The notes: generated by a model from the letters alone, not told the origin. A DNA stretch of 64,000 bases from Scolanthus callimorphus (GCA_033964015.1 CM066923.1:7429978-7493977), one strand, 5' to 3'. Numbered from the stretch's first letter, positions 1 to 12,767 are shown. Numbers and translations: made by a program.

Positions 1-105
1 GGTAAATTGACCCCCCACCCCCACCCCTCCGGAATTTCCAATCCCTTCCGTAGGGGGGGGGGGGGGGGGGGGTATGGATAATTTCTGGAACCACACATTA
101 ATTAA
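1..105. repeat. End fragment of a MITE with a poly(G) tract
   Basis: Contains an uninterrupted run of 20 G at 53-72. The sequence right of it (ggataatttctggaaccaca) matches the right end of the palindromic element at 24888-25080, so this looks like one end of the same dispersed family. It lies in an intron of the ceramidase gene. Confidence 0.55.
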
Positions 106-146
106 TTGTATTGATTGTCCTGATATTTTCACTGTTTGTTTTTCAG

Positions 147-3100
147 CTTTTAGATGAGCTTCCTATGATCTACTGCACTTGTGTGTTCTTGTTTTGTGTG
201 TAAGTCTGCAATCATTCTTGTTTTGTTTCACATGATTGTATTAGTGAGACCCTAATAAATAAGTTAACTTGCCGCAGAAACTACCAAGAAATGTTGTAAA
301 CTTAGAAACCCTAGAGGCATTTAAAACAGCCACTCTGCCAGCCATCAGGCAGCTAAAGGTGCCTTCGCACCTACGCCGGCTTTAAGCTGACTACCCTCCC
401 ATTATTAGCGTAAGCTACATTATACTGCGGTATAGGGAGTATCATTTAAGTATTTAAGCCGCATGGCAAATCAAGGACAGCCAATCAAATTGCATGGTCA
501 CAGCAGAAAAAGAAAGGAGAGCCAGGGAAGGCCCTAAGAATGGATGTCTGTACAGCCTCCCCTGCAAGCAGACAAGCTGGGGAGTTCTGGGTACAAGAAT
601 GCAGCACTGACATGGTTGCGGCAAAGCATAACTTTGTTGTAGCATAGGAAGTATGATATACGAATGTGCTCTAAGATGGAGCTTTAGATTGGAAATTCCT
701 TAGCCCCCACTGGGTCACCAAACATTAATATCAGCTTGTCTGCTTGCAAATAATTCTTGATAATGTGTATCTACCCTTCACTTAAATAATTGTATCTGAC
801 ATGGAGTGTTACTAAAACAAACTTTTTTTTCAGAATTGAATGTGCTTCAGAACCTGGCACGACCAATGTCAGGCTTGCCGTTGCACTTGCTTGCTGTGGC
901 ATGCTAATAACTTTTGTAAGTATATATTATTGGTTAATGCTTATATGGAATTAACAGGACATCATATATACAATAAAATTTACAATATGACTAATTTGAA
1001 TAATGTACTAACATTGTTGGACAACATCTATAACATTTTACAAATTGAAATTTTGGGGCTGCCATTATTCATACCTGTATCAGGTGCAATGTCAGTCCCT
1101 GGCCAGTGCAGATTAGAAAATTGATGATAAAAATTAATAAATAATTTTGAACCTACAGAGGAAGAACAAACATTAGGCAGTATTGAAGAAACCTTTTTCA
1201 GCGATATTTTTATGCCTGCCAGATTCCTGGGGTAGTTAGTGTTCATTGGCTGCTTGGTGTACACTCTCTGATTGTCTGTGAAACCACATTCGGCAATTGC
1301 AAAAAAATCCAAGTTTGGAAAAAACTTTCCCTGTTGAGGACCTCTGGAATTGCAGGGTGGGGGGTCAAAATGGAGTTCGGAATTCCAGGGTGGGTGGTCA
1401 AAATAGAGCCTGGAATTCCAGGGTGGGCACCCTCAAAATACACAATTCCAGGGTGGGTAAGCACAAATTCCAGGGTGATCATGAAAAAACTAACTGGAAA
1501 TCCAGTGAAGGTGGTTCAAATTAAACAATTCCAGGGTGGACTGGGGTCCCTCCTCAACAGGGATGTGCTCATTTGTTTTGCAACTGCCCATTTCAATTTA
1601 AATGTTTTTTTGTTTTTTTTGTGTGTTTTCAGGTCTACCTGACGTTAGTGAACCCATTAGTATTTCTGGTATGTACTTGTATGTAAAGGCTTTTATCCGA
1701 TCAGGTATACATTTACATTTTTAGTATACATTTAGAAACATTGATATTAGCCCTGTCAGAGCAATGCTTACATTCAAACATTTATTTTTTTCAGTGGGCT
1801 TATGGGATTCTTGCATCATCACTGATTGTCATTGCTGTGGTAAAATTAAGGTGTGTCCTGTGTCATCAAGTAAAAAGCTAAATGTTTGTGATAGTGCTGC
1901 AATTCAATTCAGTATTGTTAAAGTGCCACTAGCACCTAATTTCCACTTGCCTGAAATGCCACCAAATTCGGCACACAAGTAGAAGACATCATGATCTTTA
2001 GCTCTACGCCATTTTTTTTGCAAGAAGTTGAAAGGAAAATAGCGTATTTTCAAGCCAAAGTTCGAATTTAATGAGCTGTTTTCGTCCTGATATTCATAGA
2101 GTCAATTCCCAAGGGATGCAGCACGTGACCCAGCACAGGGAGCCCAAATTGCAGATGTTATTGCGTTTTTCCCTGTATTTTAGGGCAGCTATTCAAGAAA
2201 AATGTGTGCTGTAATATGTCTTACTTCTGCGGTTCTAGTCGTCGCATTTTCTACCAGTTTTAGCATTATTTTAATAGACTTCGTAAATCCAATTCAAAAA
2301 CTTATCGATCAATTTTGCTTTTTGAAGTTCACGACATTTGCAAAAGCCAATCCGAACGCCTGCTCAATTTGGAGGACCATCTTTTGGTTGCATTTTTTTT
2401 GTCAGATTGCATAAAGGCTCCAGAAAGCTCCTTCTAATTTCAACTGTTAGGTAAGTAAGGTTGTTCACTCTGTTTTACAGGGATGCTTCTTTCTGTTTAC
2501 CAGAAACATACTTAGACTTTAGGTAAATGGGTGTTTTTAATAATGCAACAGAAGTTAATTGTGCTCGTGGCTGCAAATTGAAATTGTGATATTTGCCCCA
2601 ACTTACAGGAATCTGTAAGTAGTTGAAAGTAGCCAAGTTGTTTGTCTCCTTGGAACTCTTTCATATTATTACACTGTATTTCCAAGATCTAATTGTTGGC
2701 ATCTCTGGCGTTGTTCAATACTCCAGTCAATTTTAGCTTTAACCACATTCTAAACATCCATAAATTATATTGCAGTTATGGTTTTGGTTTCATTTTATGG
2801 AATTTCGAGAACACCTTTTGTTCTTCTGTGAGGTAAGTCCTAATTCAGGCACTGCGGAGCATAATTTCGATTGGGTGGTCCATGTAAGTGTTTCTTGTAA
2901 CCAATCTGCAAAGGCAGTTACTCTGACAACTTAGTTCTTAGACAAATAGTTGTATAAAAGTCGTTGTGGCTGTCCACGCAAATTTTGCTATAGTAGACCT
3001 CCTCGGCTTGGGCGTAATGTTTTCCCATTTCAGATCACATGGCATTCATTTGAATAATCTTTCTTTGTTTGAATTCTTCCATCATATTCATATGCGTATC

Positions 3101-6100
3101 AGAAAAAGAAAGAAAAAATACTCAGGGGAATGCCAGGGGATCTGAAATGGGAAACATTACGCCAAAGCCGAGGAGTGTTCGACTCCATTGCCGTGACAGA
3201 ATAAATTGTATTTCTGTTCCGGTCTCGGTCGAAACTGGTTCATATTGTGAATTGAACTTTGTTAACTTTGTTCTACTGTGTTTCACGTCTTTCGGAAGAG
3301 ACAATAAGGTCCCATCTCGCCTTTACTTCTCTACCAAGTTTCAGAGTGGACGCTGATTAGATCTTTCAGATCCTACGTTCAACAGTATATCGTCCGCGGT
3401 CATTACACTTTATTTCAACTTCACTCTTAAAGAACCGCTGAAGACGTAATAGAGCAGATTTCGTATGACTGCGAAAAGTGCCGCGACAGGGCGCAGCGCG
3501 GTCGCGGCACGGCGCAATTTTTTCGCGACACTTTTCACAATCATACGAAATCTGCTGTGCTTATGACCGCTTCGCTGCCAGTAGCGCCGTTAGCACTCAG
3601 CGCAATTCAGCTTACAGCTAAAATCGTTGCATCGCATTCTCGAACCCAGAGCTTCTCGGCTCGTTACCTTGCGGGGGAGGCTCTGGTGACAGCCACTGAC
3701 GCATGCGCTGAGAGAAAGACCTTTCAGTCTGGTTTTATTGCAGAGGGAAGCCAGTTGACTGCGCTAGCCGAGACAGGCAAGAGTTTCATTGGCTCAGATA
3801 GTTTGATTGGCAGAACAGCAATGCAACGGTTTTAGCTGTATAAGAGCTGTCTGGGGAGTCGGTTGCAAACATTTATTTACAAACTTATTCAAAATTCTAG
3901 GCCAAGTCACTAGTGGCCAGTGTTACTTAAGGTGACTCATGCGAAAGTCAGAGCGCATTTCGCGAAAATATATTTTCGTCTATAACTTTAAAAATATGCT
4001 CGCTATGAACTTCAATCTAGGAGAATATAAGCAGGTATCTTTTGGCAATATGTACGCATTATCAGATCTCCATTAGCGTTAATTTTAATAATATTTGAGC
4101 TTAAATGGACCCCTTCCTTGAGAGATCAACCCCGCGCAAAAAAAAGTTGCTGGTATTTTTGAACGAAACTCCGTTAATCATATTGAAGTCAGTTGGACTA
4201 AGTGTTAACGAAGTTTCAGGAAATTCGTTGAAAGCAAAGTGCCTATTTTAGAGTTTTAGTCGTGTTTTTGGCGTATTTTCACATGAGTCACCTTAAAACT
4301 GCACAACGCTCAATTTGTTTTGCACTCTTTCAGAGCTTGGAGAAACACATCATTCATACCTTTACCCCTCACACAACTTCACGCCATCTGGCATTTATTG
4401 GCAGGAGTTGGTTCTTACTATCATATTTTATACAGGTGAGAAATTGAACTGATTACTGGAAAGCTGATATCACTTTGTTAAAACGTTTAGCTGGCGAAAG
4501 AATTTCAAAACTTCCTCCAGTTTTACACCTTTCTTGCGCTCATTTGAGTATCAGGGTAGACACTTTTAGGGTAGCACTTACCTGTGTACAGTGTACAGGT
4601 ACCTTTTTTGTGAGCCGCTTATTGTTTCTAGTTTTCTCTCAGCAAAGGCAGGAAATGGAAAGCAAAAGAGTTCGTATTCTCCAAACTCGTAACTTTTGTT
4701 GTTTGTTTTCTGTGTCGCATGCGCGCGCGCGCCAAAAATGGCGGGAATTTAGGTGTGAACATTAGCCAATCAGAAACGTTTGCTGGCCAGACACGTTACT
4801 CCGAACACGCCCATTCAGGCACCGCCCACTCGACTTTCCTATTGTTCTTCTAAGCGCAAAACTATCCATGAGCGATTACTAAAAGATCACTTGTGAAGAT
4901 GAATCATTTCTTGCGGCGCTTTTTAACGAATGTTGAACGAACATGATTCAAGACGATTTTCAACACGATTCAGTTTTTCCTGAAGTTCGCGGGTTTCTGC
5001 GAGAAAGAGACTAGTTATGTTTCAGTGATTTAAAAAAAGATAAACATACATTGAAGACAACGTTAGACATCGCCATCCATTTAAATTTTTTTTTACCGAG
5101 TTTCGTCGGGCTGTGAAAGCTTGTTCATGAAGAAATTGTTCAATAAACATTCACAAATCGATATTTTTTTACAGAAATAGTAGTTTCTCTTTATGCCAAG
5201 GAGATATCCCTAGTCGGATCTAAAAAAAGGCTGTCTTGATAGCTTTCCGCTTTCAATTTCATGTTATTACATTATTTTTGCCTTACAGTTTTGATCTGCG
5301 AATGAAATGCCGTGGCAAGAACACCACTGTTAAGGTAATTTTCTTGCATGTTTTGGCACCGTATACTTTTTTGCAAATCATAATAAAGAAGCCATTTCCC
5401 AGTTAGTCCAGTTTCGAATTCTCTGTTCTACCGCTGAATGGGCATCAGCGGCGCATAAATACAGCGGGAGCCTCTGTTTGAAGTTGAGAAAATTGCGAAT
5501 ACCAACGAGTCCGGAAAGCTTCCACAAGTTTGTCTATTGTCTCCATTCAAGCTTCATCAGTTTCTCGTTAGTATTCGCAACTTTCTCAACTTTAAACTGC
5601 ATTCTCGAGGCAATGGGGAGACTCTGGTGACAGCCACTGACGCATGCGCGAGATTTAATACAGAGCGGCTAAAAGAAAGCACTTTAGCGCATGTGCTCCA
5701 ACGCTCAAAATCAGACAATCAACGACGGTCCCCAAATGGATGTCCCCAGAGCCTCCCCTGCGAGCAGACTAGCCGGGAGCTCTGGGTACGAGAATGCTTC
5801 AAAGAGGCTCCCACTGTATTTATGCGCGCTGATGCCTATTCAGCGGTAAGACAGAGAATTCGAAACGGGACTATTTGTACACCTTGCTTGTGCAAAGGCG
5901 AATACAAAACTAAAGGGAGGATTTTATTTCACTTTTAGTTTGTGTGGCATTGGCTACCATTCATTTATACCACAGATTCACATGAGCCTCGCCCTACCCA
6001 AGTTATAGTATGCTAAATGTAGGTGGCGAAGTTATACAGTCACACTCGCTTTACTCAAAAGTCTTCCGCATGCATGCATGTTTATTGCTATTTTTGTCAT

Positions 6101-6560
6101 TTGTGTTCTCTGTAACCGGTTTCGGAGAACAATACGGCCTCAGCGTTTGTCTAGTTAATTCAATATTGCCTGTTATATATTGAAAAACTGGACATCAAAT
6201 CTTCGTTCTTAATTCTACTGTACAAAAAACCTTTCTATACTTCCTATAGTACCCCCTCCCCATTAATATACCCTCTAACGTATATCCCCCTCCCCAATAG
6301 GTAGCAATACACGACAACATTTTATTAGTAAACATTACTTTCTAATAAATAACATCTATCAAAAAGACGTGGCCATTTCGTTCACGTATTTCTTGTCTTC
6401 GCTCTATTTTCAGCTTGTATGGGACTGGCTTCCTTATATTCATGTCCCAAACGCCAAGCTAAAAGCAGACTTGCCAAACCAAAAGAAGTCCAGCAACTAT
6501 TCGTCGACATCCTCTCTCTTTCAACTTCTCTTCAGTCACACAAACACAAGAGGGCAGTAG
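147..6560 (+). CDS. ACER3: Alkaline ceramidase 3-like (ACER3), 3' nine exons
   Basis: Predicted ER/Golgi multipass enzyme of the alkaline ceramidase family, which hydrolyses ceramide to sphingosine and fatty acid. Nine phase-consistent exons: 147-199, 834-915, 1633-1668, 1795-1850, 2406-2450, 2776-2832, 4334-4435, 5289-5334, 6414-6560 (stop), about 207 residues. The first exon reads LLDELPMIYCTCVF, the conserved family segment that carries a metal-ligand Asp. Exon 6 gives ILWNFENTFCSSVR. Exon 7 gives LTQLHAIWHLLAGVGSYYHI, with the HxxxH pair that ligates zinc in ACER3. The order and spacing of these blocks match human ACER3 as I know it, with alternating hydrophobic segments. The tail after WDWLPYIHVP is longer than in the human protein and Ser/Asn-rich. 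The N-terminus, with the catalytic Ser and a further His ligand, lies upstream of the window. No frame breaks seen. Assignment to the ACER family is firm; subtype 3 is likely. Confidence 0.9.
536..602. mobile_element. MITE end, 'agctctgggtacgagaatg' family
   Basis: Matches the right end of a palindromic MITE family found repeatedly in this window (fullest copy at 62702-62912). Intronic in the ceramidase gene; only this end is clear. Confidence 0.5.
2995..3180. mobile_element. Short inverted-repeat element in an ACER3 intron
   Basis: About 37 bp at 2998-3036 (ctcctcggcttgggcgtaat...) recurs in reverse complement at 3138-3174, with about 100 bp between. This is the layout of a non-autonomous DNA transposon or foldback element. 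No coding capacity. Confidence 0.6.
3452..3557. mobile_element. Near-perfect palindromic MITE, about 106 bp
   Basis: The arms begin agcagatttcgtatgactg and end in its reverse complement, with a GC-rich centre (gccgcgac/gtcgcggc). A further copy of one arm lies at about 52606-52632. It sits in the 1.5-kb intron of the ceramidase gene. Confidence 0.7.
3638..3715. mobile_element. Half copy of the 'gacgcatgcgc' MITE family
   Basis: Carries the left arm of the family: 'cccagagcttctcggctcgt', then 'gaggctctggtgacagccac' and the tgacgcatgcgc end. The right arm is missing. Confidence 0.55.
5409..5868. mobile_element. Inverted-repeat element with a nested MITE
   Basis: The outer arms (gtttcgaattctctgttcta at the left, its reverse complement at 5849-5868) enclose a second copy of the 'gacgcatgcgc ... 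gctctgggtacgagaatg' MITE (about 5608-5800). Inside the left arm a shorter inverted pair also occurs. It lies in the last ceramidase intron. Confidence 0.6.
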
Positions 6561-6689
6561 TGGTTTGTTTCCCCCTGTATGGCTGTTTGGTCAGACTCGT
6601 CCTGCTTTTAGTAATACACTCGCTTTGTTTCTGTTTGCGTTGATTGAGTGCATCAGTAACTCCGACATAAAGAGTCTCAGTCAGCCGCC

Positions 6690-6900
6690 AGTCTCGTACC
6701 CAAGACGCTTTCCGGTTTTTTTAGGGCGCGCAAAGATTTGTGGGATAGTTTTAGCAGGGCACGCAGGGAGTTATGGGATACTTATAACAGGGCGCGCAGA
6801 GAGTTATGGGATATGAGGGGAAAAGAAGGGAAGCAGACGTTAATTTTTTCGCGCCTATCCCACAGTTCATTGCGCGCCGTGTAATACTCATTCCCAGTCC
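6690..6900. repeat. Degenerate repeat 'gggcgcgca...gttatgggat'
   Basis: Three tandem-like copies of a ~35-bp motif (gcgcgcaaagatttgtgggat and variants) lie at 6725-6812, and an inverted version at 6855-6890. Starts about 130 bp after the ceramidase stop codon. Confidence 0.4.
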
Positions 6901-7124
6901 CGACGCCTCCAAAATAATTTTCATTTGGGTACGAGATTTTGTAAGTAGAGTTAGATACCGAGTGCGAATAATTATCCTTTTCCATCCACAGATTCCGAGA
7001 GGGTTGTTAATTACTAACGGTTAAATTCGGTAAATCAAGTATGAAACTTGTTTGTAGGATGGATGTCGTTTCTGATTGGCAAAGTTTTTTTACTTAGCAT
7101 TACATCTCGACACTCATCTGAAAT

Positions 7125-7302
7125 TATCCCTGCAATCAAACGTACACCCCAAATAATGGGCCACTTATTCGTGCTGAAATAAATTATATCTGCAATCAAA
7201 CGTACACCCAAATCATGGGACACTTATTCGTGCTGAAATAAATTATCTCTGCAATCAAACGTACACCCCAAATCATGGGCCACTTATTCGTGCTGAAATT
7301 TA
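7125..7302. repeat. Tandem repeat, about 60-bp unit, three copies
   Basis: The unit containing 'gcaatcaaacgtacaccc', 'atgggccacttattcgtgct' and 'gaaataaatta' is repeated three times with few differences. No gene seen between 6560 and 9623. Confidence 0.7.
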
Positions 7303-7808
7303 ATAATTGTTATATTGAAGAAGGGTAATTTTAATAGGCGAAGAATAATAATAGGAATTTTTGATAGAGTGAGTGAAAATATAGTGTTTCTAGGGTGTTA
7401 AATAATTGTTTTGCACAAATTTAAAATGTTTTTGAAGGTTCACAATTTTATATAAAAAAAGATGTAGAATTTTACTCACCTTGTAGCATATCGTATTTTG
7501 CAGTGTGGAACATATTTTAGTTCAGTGTTCATTTTACATAGAAGGTAAAAAAGTCTAAAAGACTAAAACATAATATTCCTGTTTGAAGGCTGTTTGTAGG
7601 AGGAAGTTCCTCCAAATATTTGCTGCTCATCTAAACGGTCAATTATACCCGATTATAGTTCTCAATAATAATTGCTCGTGTGGAACCTATTCGGTGTTCA
7701 TAATTAACGCTTCATAATACAGTGACCGAGGGAAACAGTATGTTTTGTGGTCCCGAGACCGCTGATGTCTCCCGAAGCTCTTTCCCGAGGTTCCAGTGAA
7801 TAAGTGCT

Positions 7809-8095
7809 TTAGATCGGTTTTCACATGACTGTCGTGAAAACAATTGCAATTTAGCAATCATTAGCCAATCAAAATCGAGAGAAATCACGACTTGCTCCTA
7901 AAAGGCTTTTTTCTCAGCCAATTGCAAGCCGAACCAATAACTAAGTAATTACACAATTCTCAGCCAATCAAATTCTGTAGTAAATAATTTACTACAAAAT
8001 TTGATTGGCTGAGAAAAACGATTAGCCAATGAGAACGCAAAACAATCGCAATTACATAACAAGTCTTGACAGTCATGTGAAATCCGCTCTATTAT
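7809..8095. mobile_element. Foldback element centred near 7985
   Basis: A central palindrome (attctgtagtaaataattta and the complement) is flanked by longer inverted arms: 'tcacatgactgtcgtg' near 7821 and 'cagtcatgtgaaatccgctc' near 8070. 'accaagtgtcaaag' at 8100 recurs inverted at about 8790-8805, so a larger inverted pair spans 8095-8810. Confidence 0.55.
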
Positions 8096-8809
8096 CATAC
8101 CAAGTGTCAAAGGGAACAAATAAAAACAAAAAGAGAGAAATAAAGAGTTTTTCACGTGAATGAATTCCATGCACAAATGTCGCGGATTCTTGTTTCCGGT
8201 TTTGATATTTTTAAAGTCACGCGACTATTGACGCTCCTTGAGCCCCCTCTTTTGCTTAACTTGTTGTTGTGACTGGGGGCTCCTCCTTTACTTTGATATC
8301 TCCTGCGGCCACGCTCCGCAGTGCCGCTAAAGCCTTCGCCAACAATTTTCGTTGTCCGAGGGTAAATTTAAGCTAGACTAGTCCGCGCTTTTGGACCAAC
8401 TGCAAGGCTTCCAGAGTATTGAGGTCCTCCGCCACCAGAGCATCGATCGTTGCCTTTTTCAGGCCACTCGTTTCACACCAGCTATCGAAGTCAAATTCAC
8501 TCGCCATTTTCAAAGTATGCCAAGAAAAATTTACACGAGTATATTATATGTGCTTTGCCGCTTTTCAGCTTGTAATCAACATGTATGTGGTTTACGAACC
8601 CACGGCACTTATTTATACACCTAGCACGGGCGGGGATCGAAATTTCCGCCGCCTGTATTTAATTGTGACAAAAAAGTCTATCACTCACATAAACATACTG
8701 TTGCCCTCCTTGTCGCCAGGGGAACAGTCGAATTTCTTCTTGTTCACGTGATACCCTCTCGACCAATAAGATACTAGAAAAAGCGGTAAACTTTGACACT
8801 TGGTATATA

Positions 8810-9622
8810 ATGGTCTATAATAATAATGTTGAGCATTAAATGTTTATTTATAATGGGAGAAAGTGCAACTAATAATCCCACAAGACTCATGGTGTTAATA
8901 TTTTTTAACCTGCATGTAGGAATTTCATAACGCAAGATTATATATTTGAATAACAGTGCACATTTTCTAAATAAACGTTTAATTTTATCACATGGTTCGT
9001 ACTATTTCTTTCTATATACCATTCTTTCTGCCGACATCATTTTGGCTTCCTAGAAAACATTTACTATTCGATGTACATTTTCAAATGCTGCAATATTTTC
9101 ATTAATGCAAAGACCCTATAATCCAACTAAACTTTCAACCTGCTTAGTATCTGTTCTTATCTGTTCTCAAATTCATTCTCCTGACACATTTTTCATAACT
9201 TGACAACAAGGAAGGACTAAGTAAGGACTCACTAGAAAATGAAACTATTTCACCCCCAAAATTCAGAATTTTTTTCCCTGATTACAGACAGGGTTACAGA
9301 GTATTCTTGTTGAGGCATTACACTTGCCCGCGTAGCAACGTTTCCGTGGGGCTTTAGTGTCAGAGAAAAGTCTGGAAGTACGAGAGATTTGCGATGATTT
9401 GACCGCTCTAAATATGGGGGAGAGGGGGAGGGGCGAGAAGAAGGGAAACGTTTCCTTCTTTCCACTCCCCTCCCCCTCTATTCGAGAGGAGAGGAGGGTC
9501 CCATTCGCTCGCACGTTCCTCTGACCTCTGACTGAAACCCACAGGAAACCCTTGCTTCGCAGACTAGCATTGCACAGCCTTGGACGTTTAGAAGACAGTT
9601 CAATTTTTCATTTTGTTTTTCA
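8810..9622. other. Intergenic, no gene seen
   Basis: A+T-rich stretch followed by a C/T-rich stretch (9400-9490). The ORFs here show no domain, no splice logic and low-complexity composition. Confidence 0.5.
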
Positions 9623-12307
9623 CTAGATCAAACTCAATCCCACAAGCTCTTTCTCGACCATTTTTCTCATTCCTAATGGGAAGTAATGCTTCACTTCGTC
9701 CCAGCAATCTGCTAGAGTCTTGAGTTTTTTAACATCCTCCTTGTAAAGCCTCTCTGTAACAATCGCCATGCTGTTTTCAGTCCATTTGTATTTGTACTGG
9801 AGCATCTCTAGAAATACACCAACGGCGGCTACAAGATAAATAATCATGATCATGAGATGAGGCAAGTTTTGTTGGAAAAGATGGAGGCCAAGAAGATTTC
9901 ATAGCGTACTTCTTAAATTCCAAAAAATTGTCAAAACTTGCAGATTTTGAAGAGAAACGCTGTTCGTGTAGCCGCCATCTTTGTTTTGGCCCCCAAGAGC
10001 CTGGAACTAGCTACACAGGTAACCCACATTACACACGGGTAGGCATAGACAAAAACGACACCTTTCTTGATATTCAAGGGCAGCTATCCCCGGTGGGGGG
10101 ACTACCCTATTTTTGGGCGGGGGTGCTCGTACCTTAGCTTTTAGGGTTAAAATTCGAAAGCCTGAAATTTTTCCCAGATAGGTACCTCTAATAGGGGTCC
10201 GTTCTCACTAGCAAACCAAACAACACAATGGTTTTATCAATATCACACTTGTTGGTACCTTTAGGGTCACAATCAACTAAGCCAAGCCCTTTTTGGTACC
10301 TTATAGGGGTAAAATCGAAAGTTCCCGATGAGCACCCCCGCCCCAATGAATAGGGGAGTACCCCCCCCCCCCCCCCCCCCCCACCCTCCCTCGGGAGCTG
10401 CTATCTCTACCTACCCTGTGGTACCATGGGTGCCGGGGCACCAATGCAGGATGAATCCATGGCCGTCTGAATGTCTTCTTCCATCTTGTTTAGCATCTGT
10501 TGTTTAGCTATCTTGACATATCTCTCGGCAGTCACCAGTACAAAGTGAAGAATGTTGAAGATCTGAAACGTAACATTGCGGGACTTCAAAATATATAAGA
10601 CGAGTGTGTAATAATTCTTATTCGTAGGGGAAAGGCAAGCCTGGAATCCGAATCTTCACATTTCAAAGTGATCATGGACATAGCTGCTGTTAACTGATTA
10701 ATTAAACTCCCATCGTATACAGGGACGCAATTTACAATCTTAGCGATTGCCAAATCAATAATTGCGTTTTTGGAGCAACACATACCTGCAATTCTGTCTT
10801 GACGTCCGGTCCGGGATGATCCGGACAATAGTTGCCACGAAGAAGGTATGACAGCGCGAGCTCCTGTGGCGGCAGACGCCAGGTCGAGGGCTTGCTCACG
10901 AGCTTGTTCTGTTGGGAGCGTGTCCTCGTGCGTTACCACGGTAACGGGGGAGATGCCTGTTAATAAAAAAACTTCATAGTTGACAATAGTTTTACAAGGT
11001 TAACGTCAACAACCAGGAAGCCATTTTGTGGTAATAAGGCTTTACTGGGCGACAGTGGGAAAGTGTCCCGCCCTGTGGCGCATTCGCCTAAGTGGGGGTA
11101 CGAAAATGCAATCCTTTACCCACGCCAAAACATTTCATTGTAAACATTTCCGCAATATTCAATTGACAATTCCAGCTTTAATGCACACGCGCGCTGCATG
11201 TCGGTAGATTGTGGGCATTTGTCTAACAAACTGTCAAAAAAGCGCGCGCTGCATTCTGGTAGTTGTGGGACACGTCACACGGCTTGAGCATTTCTGAATA
11301 AGGAAGAGCGCGCGCTATAGCTGGAATCCAATTGGATCGCTATTTGTGCCGGTGTTCTAGAGGGGGGGGGGGGGGGGGGGGGGGTAGCATTCAAGACTCC
11401 GTCACAATTAGTTACGACACGCGGACGGACCTACCATTCAGTAATTCAGTAAATATATTTTCTGGAATTCCGGCCAATCAAACTCACCAATTGGTCTGAG
11501 TATCTGTCTTACTGGCATCAAATAATCTTTCAACTGCCCGTTCGTGAGGCGAATATCATTGGCTTTGACAACCAATAGAATTCCATGAAGCCATTGGCAA
11601 AATGGCGCCGCCGCGTCGCTCCCAAGATTATTCTGTTGGAATCCTTCATCTTGCATTCTCTTAATGGCGTCTCCTTGCTTGACTCTGCCAAACAAGATGT
11701 CGCTGAACTCACAATTCTCGTTCATGTCGTAGTTAAAGAACCCTCTGGTATCTACAAGACGGAAAAACATCTCGGGCAGATAGTCTTCCAAGACTATAGT
11801 CCCCTCCGCGCCGGTCGTGTTTATCGGGGCGGAGCCTTTGTCCTCTTGCCGAACAGTCCTTTCGCAAGTATTTACAAAACAGCTTTTCCCTGATCCTGTT
11901 GGACCAAAAACTCCAATACGAAGCTTCGTAACGTCATTAATGTCCAAGTTCCGGAAACTAGCCAGGTTAATTTTGTCGCCAAACTTATAGTCGAAAAGAG
12001 CCGCCCGTTTCTCTAAAGATTCTTGCTTGAGCTTTCGCTGACGTTCTTCCTCCTGTCTTCTTCGCTCTTCCTCGGCCTGTCTGCGTTGTTGCTCTAGAGC
12101 CTCGGCGTGGCGTTGCTCATTTAGGAAGCGCTGTCTCTCGCGCTCTGCCGCTGCGCGTTTCTCGCGCTCGATTCGTTCACGTTCCTTGTTTGCCCTCTGT
12201 TGTCGTTCAATCTCCAGCCGGCGCTCTTCCTTTCTCTTCGCCTCCTCTTGCTCTTCTTTAGTATGATCAACGTATGTGTATCTGGTCTCTGTTTTGCTAC
12301 CGCCACC
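9623..12307 (-). CDS. IFI44-like GTPase gene A (5' incomplete, frame broken)
   Basis: Predicted P-loop GTPase related to IFI44/IFI44L. Exons on the minus strand: 12307-11488, 10956-10786, 10562-10415, 9828-9623 (stop). Exon one opens with YTYVDH and an Arg/Glu-rich coiled coil of ~80 residues, then G1 FGPTGSGKSCF, G3 DTRGFF and a hydrophobic strand plus KANDIRL. Exon two starts ISPVTVVTHEDTL, where THED corresponds to the (N/T)KxD G4 motif, and leads to NYCPDHPGPD, the block matching the end of the IFI44 GTPase domain. Exon three is helical (ILHFVLVTAERYVK); the last is a helical C-terminal domain (LADCWDEVKHYFPLGMRK) shared with B and C. Compared with gene B, the second exon lacks two single bases (about 10847 and 10830), so the strand after AATG is read out of frame for ~7 codons, then in a frame that does not join the next exon. 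Either a pseudogene or two assembly indels. The start codon is not located. Confidence 0.8.
10085..10383. mobile_element. Inverted-repeat element ending in poly(C)
   Basis: The left end 'tatttttgggcgggggtgct' and right end 'gatgagcacccccgcccc...' are inverted copies; the right end runs into about 20 C. The interior contains 'ggttttatcaatatcacac' and several 'ggtacctttagggg' boxes. Related copies or ends lie at 32225-32415, 39095-39147 and 49010-49095. It lies in the last intron of gene A. Confidence 0.65.
11362..11384 (+). repeat. Poly(G) tract, 23 nt
   Basis: Pure G run in the intron after the GTPase exon of gene A, about 100 bp from the splice donor. Could form a quadruplex; could also be a place where assemblies lose accuracy. 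Confidence 0.8.
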
Positions 12308-12766
12308 CTAGAATTAGTTATAATCACATTTATCATACGATGTTTAAAATATTAGTATTAATACGCTCTTGGAATTCCGCGCGCTCTGATTGGCTGATTG
12401 AAACTCGGAATATCATTCATTTTAGTATATACCAAATCAGTGAATAGTCATTTTCGCGCGCCCTGATTGGTTCCTGAAATAGTAGATATCAAACACTATT
12501 CACCTCCCCTTCGGGGATAGTTGTTAACTGTTTTGCGTCGCCAGTACAGTAGCTAGCGGGGGCAGCTAACCCCCCCCCCCTCCCTCCAGCGAAGTAAAAA
12601 TTTAAGTGTCAACAGTGGAGGATAGGGGTGACCATCAAAGGAGCCCCATCAAAGATTCTGCCATTATCAGCTTAGGATTACCCTCCATCCAGCCTTCAAA
12701 ATAATTTATTGGGCCAACACCGATGTATCTTTTCCTTTGCAAGTTGCCAATAAAGACTGTTTATGC

Positions 12767-12767
<1 letters not shown>

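Noticed and set aside
2481..2522. Possible extra ceramidase exon between acceptor ttttacag and donor gtaaat
   Set aside because: Exons 2406-2450 and 2776-2832 join in phase directly and match ACER3 spacing; including it adds 14 unmatched residues.
7125..7302. CRISPR-like array
   Set aside because: Three adjacent 60-bp tandem copies without spacers, in animal DNA.
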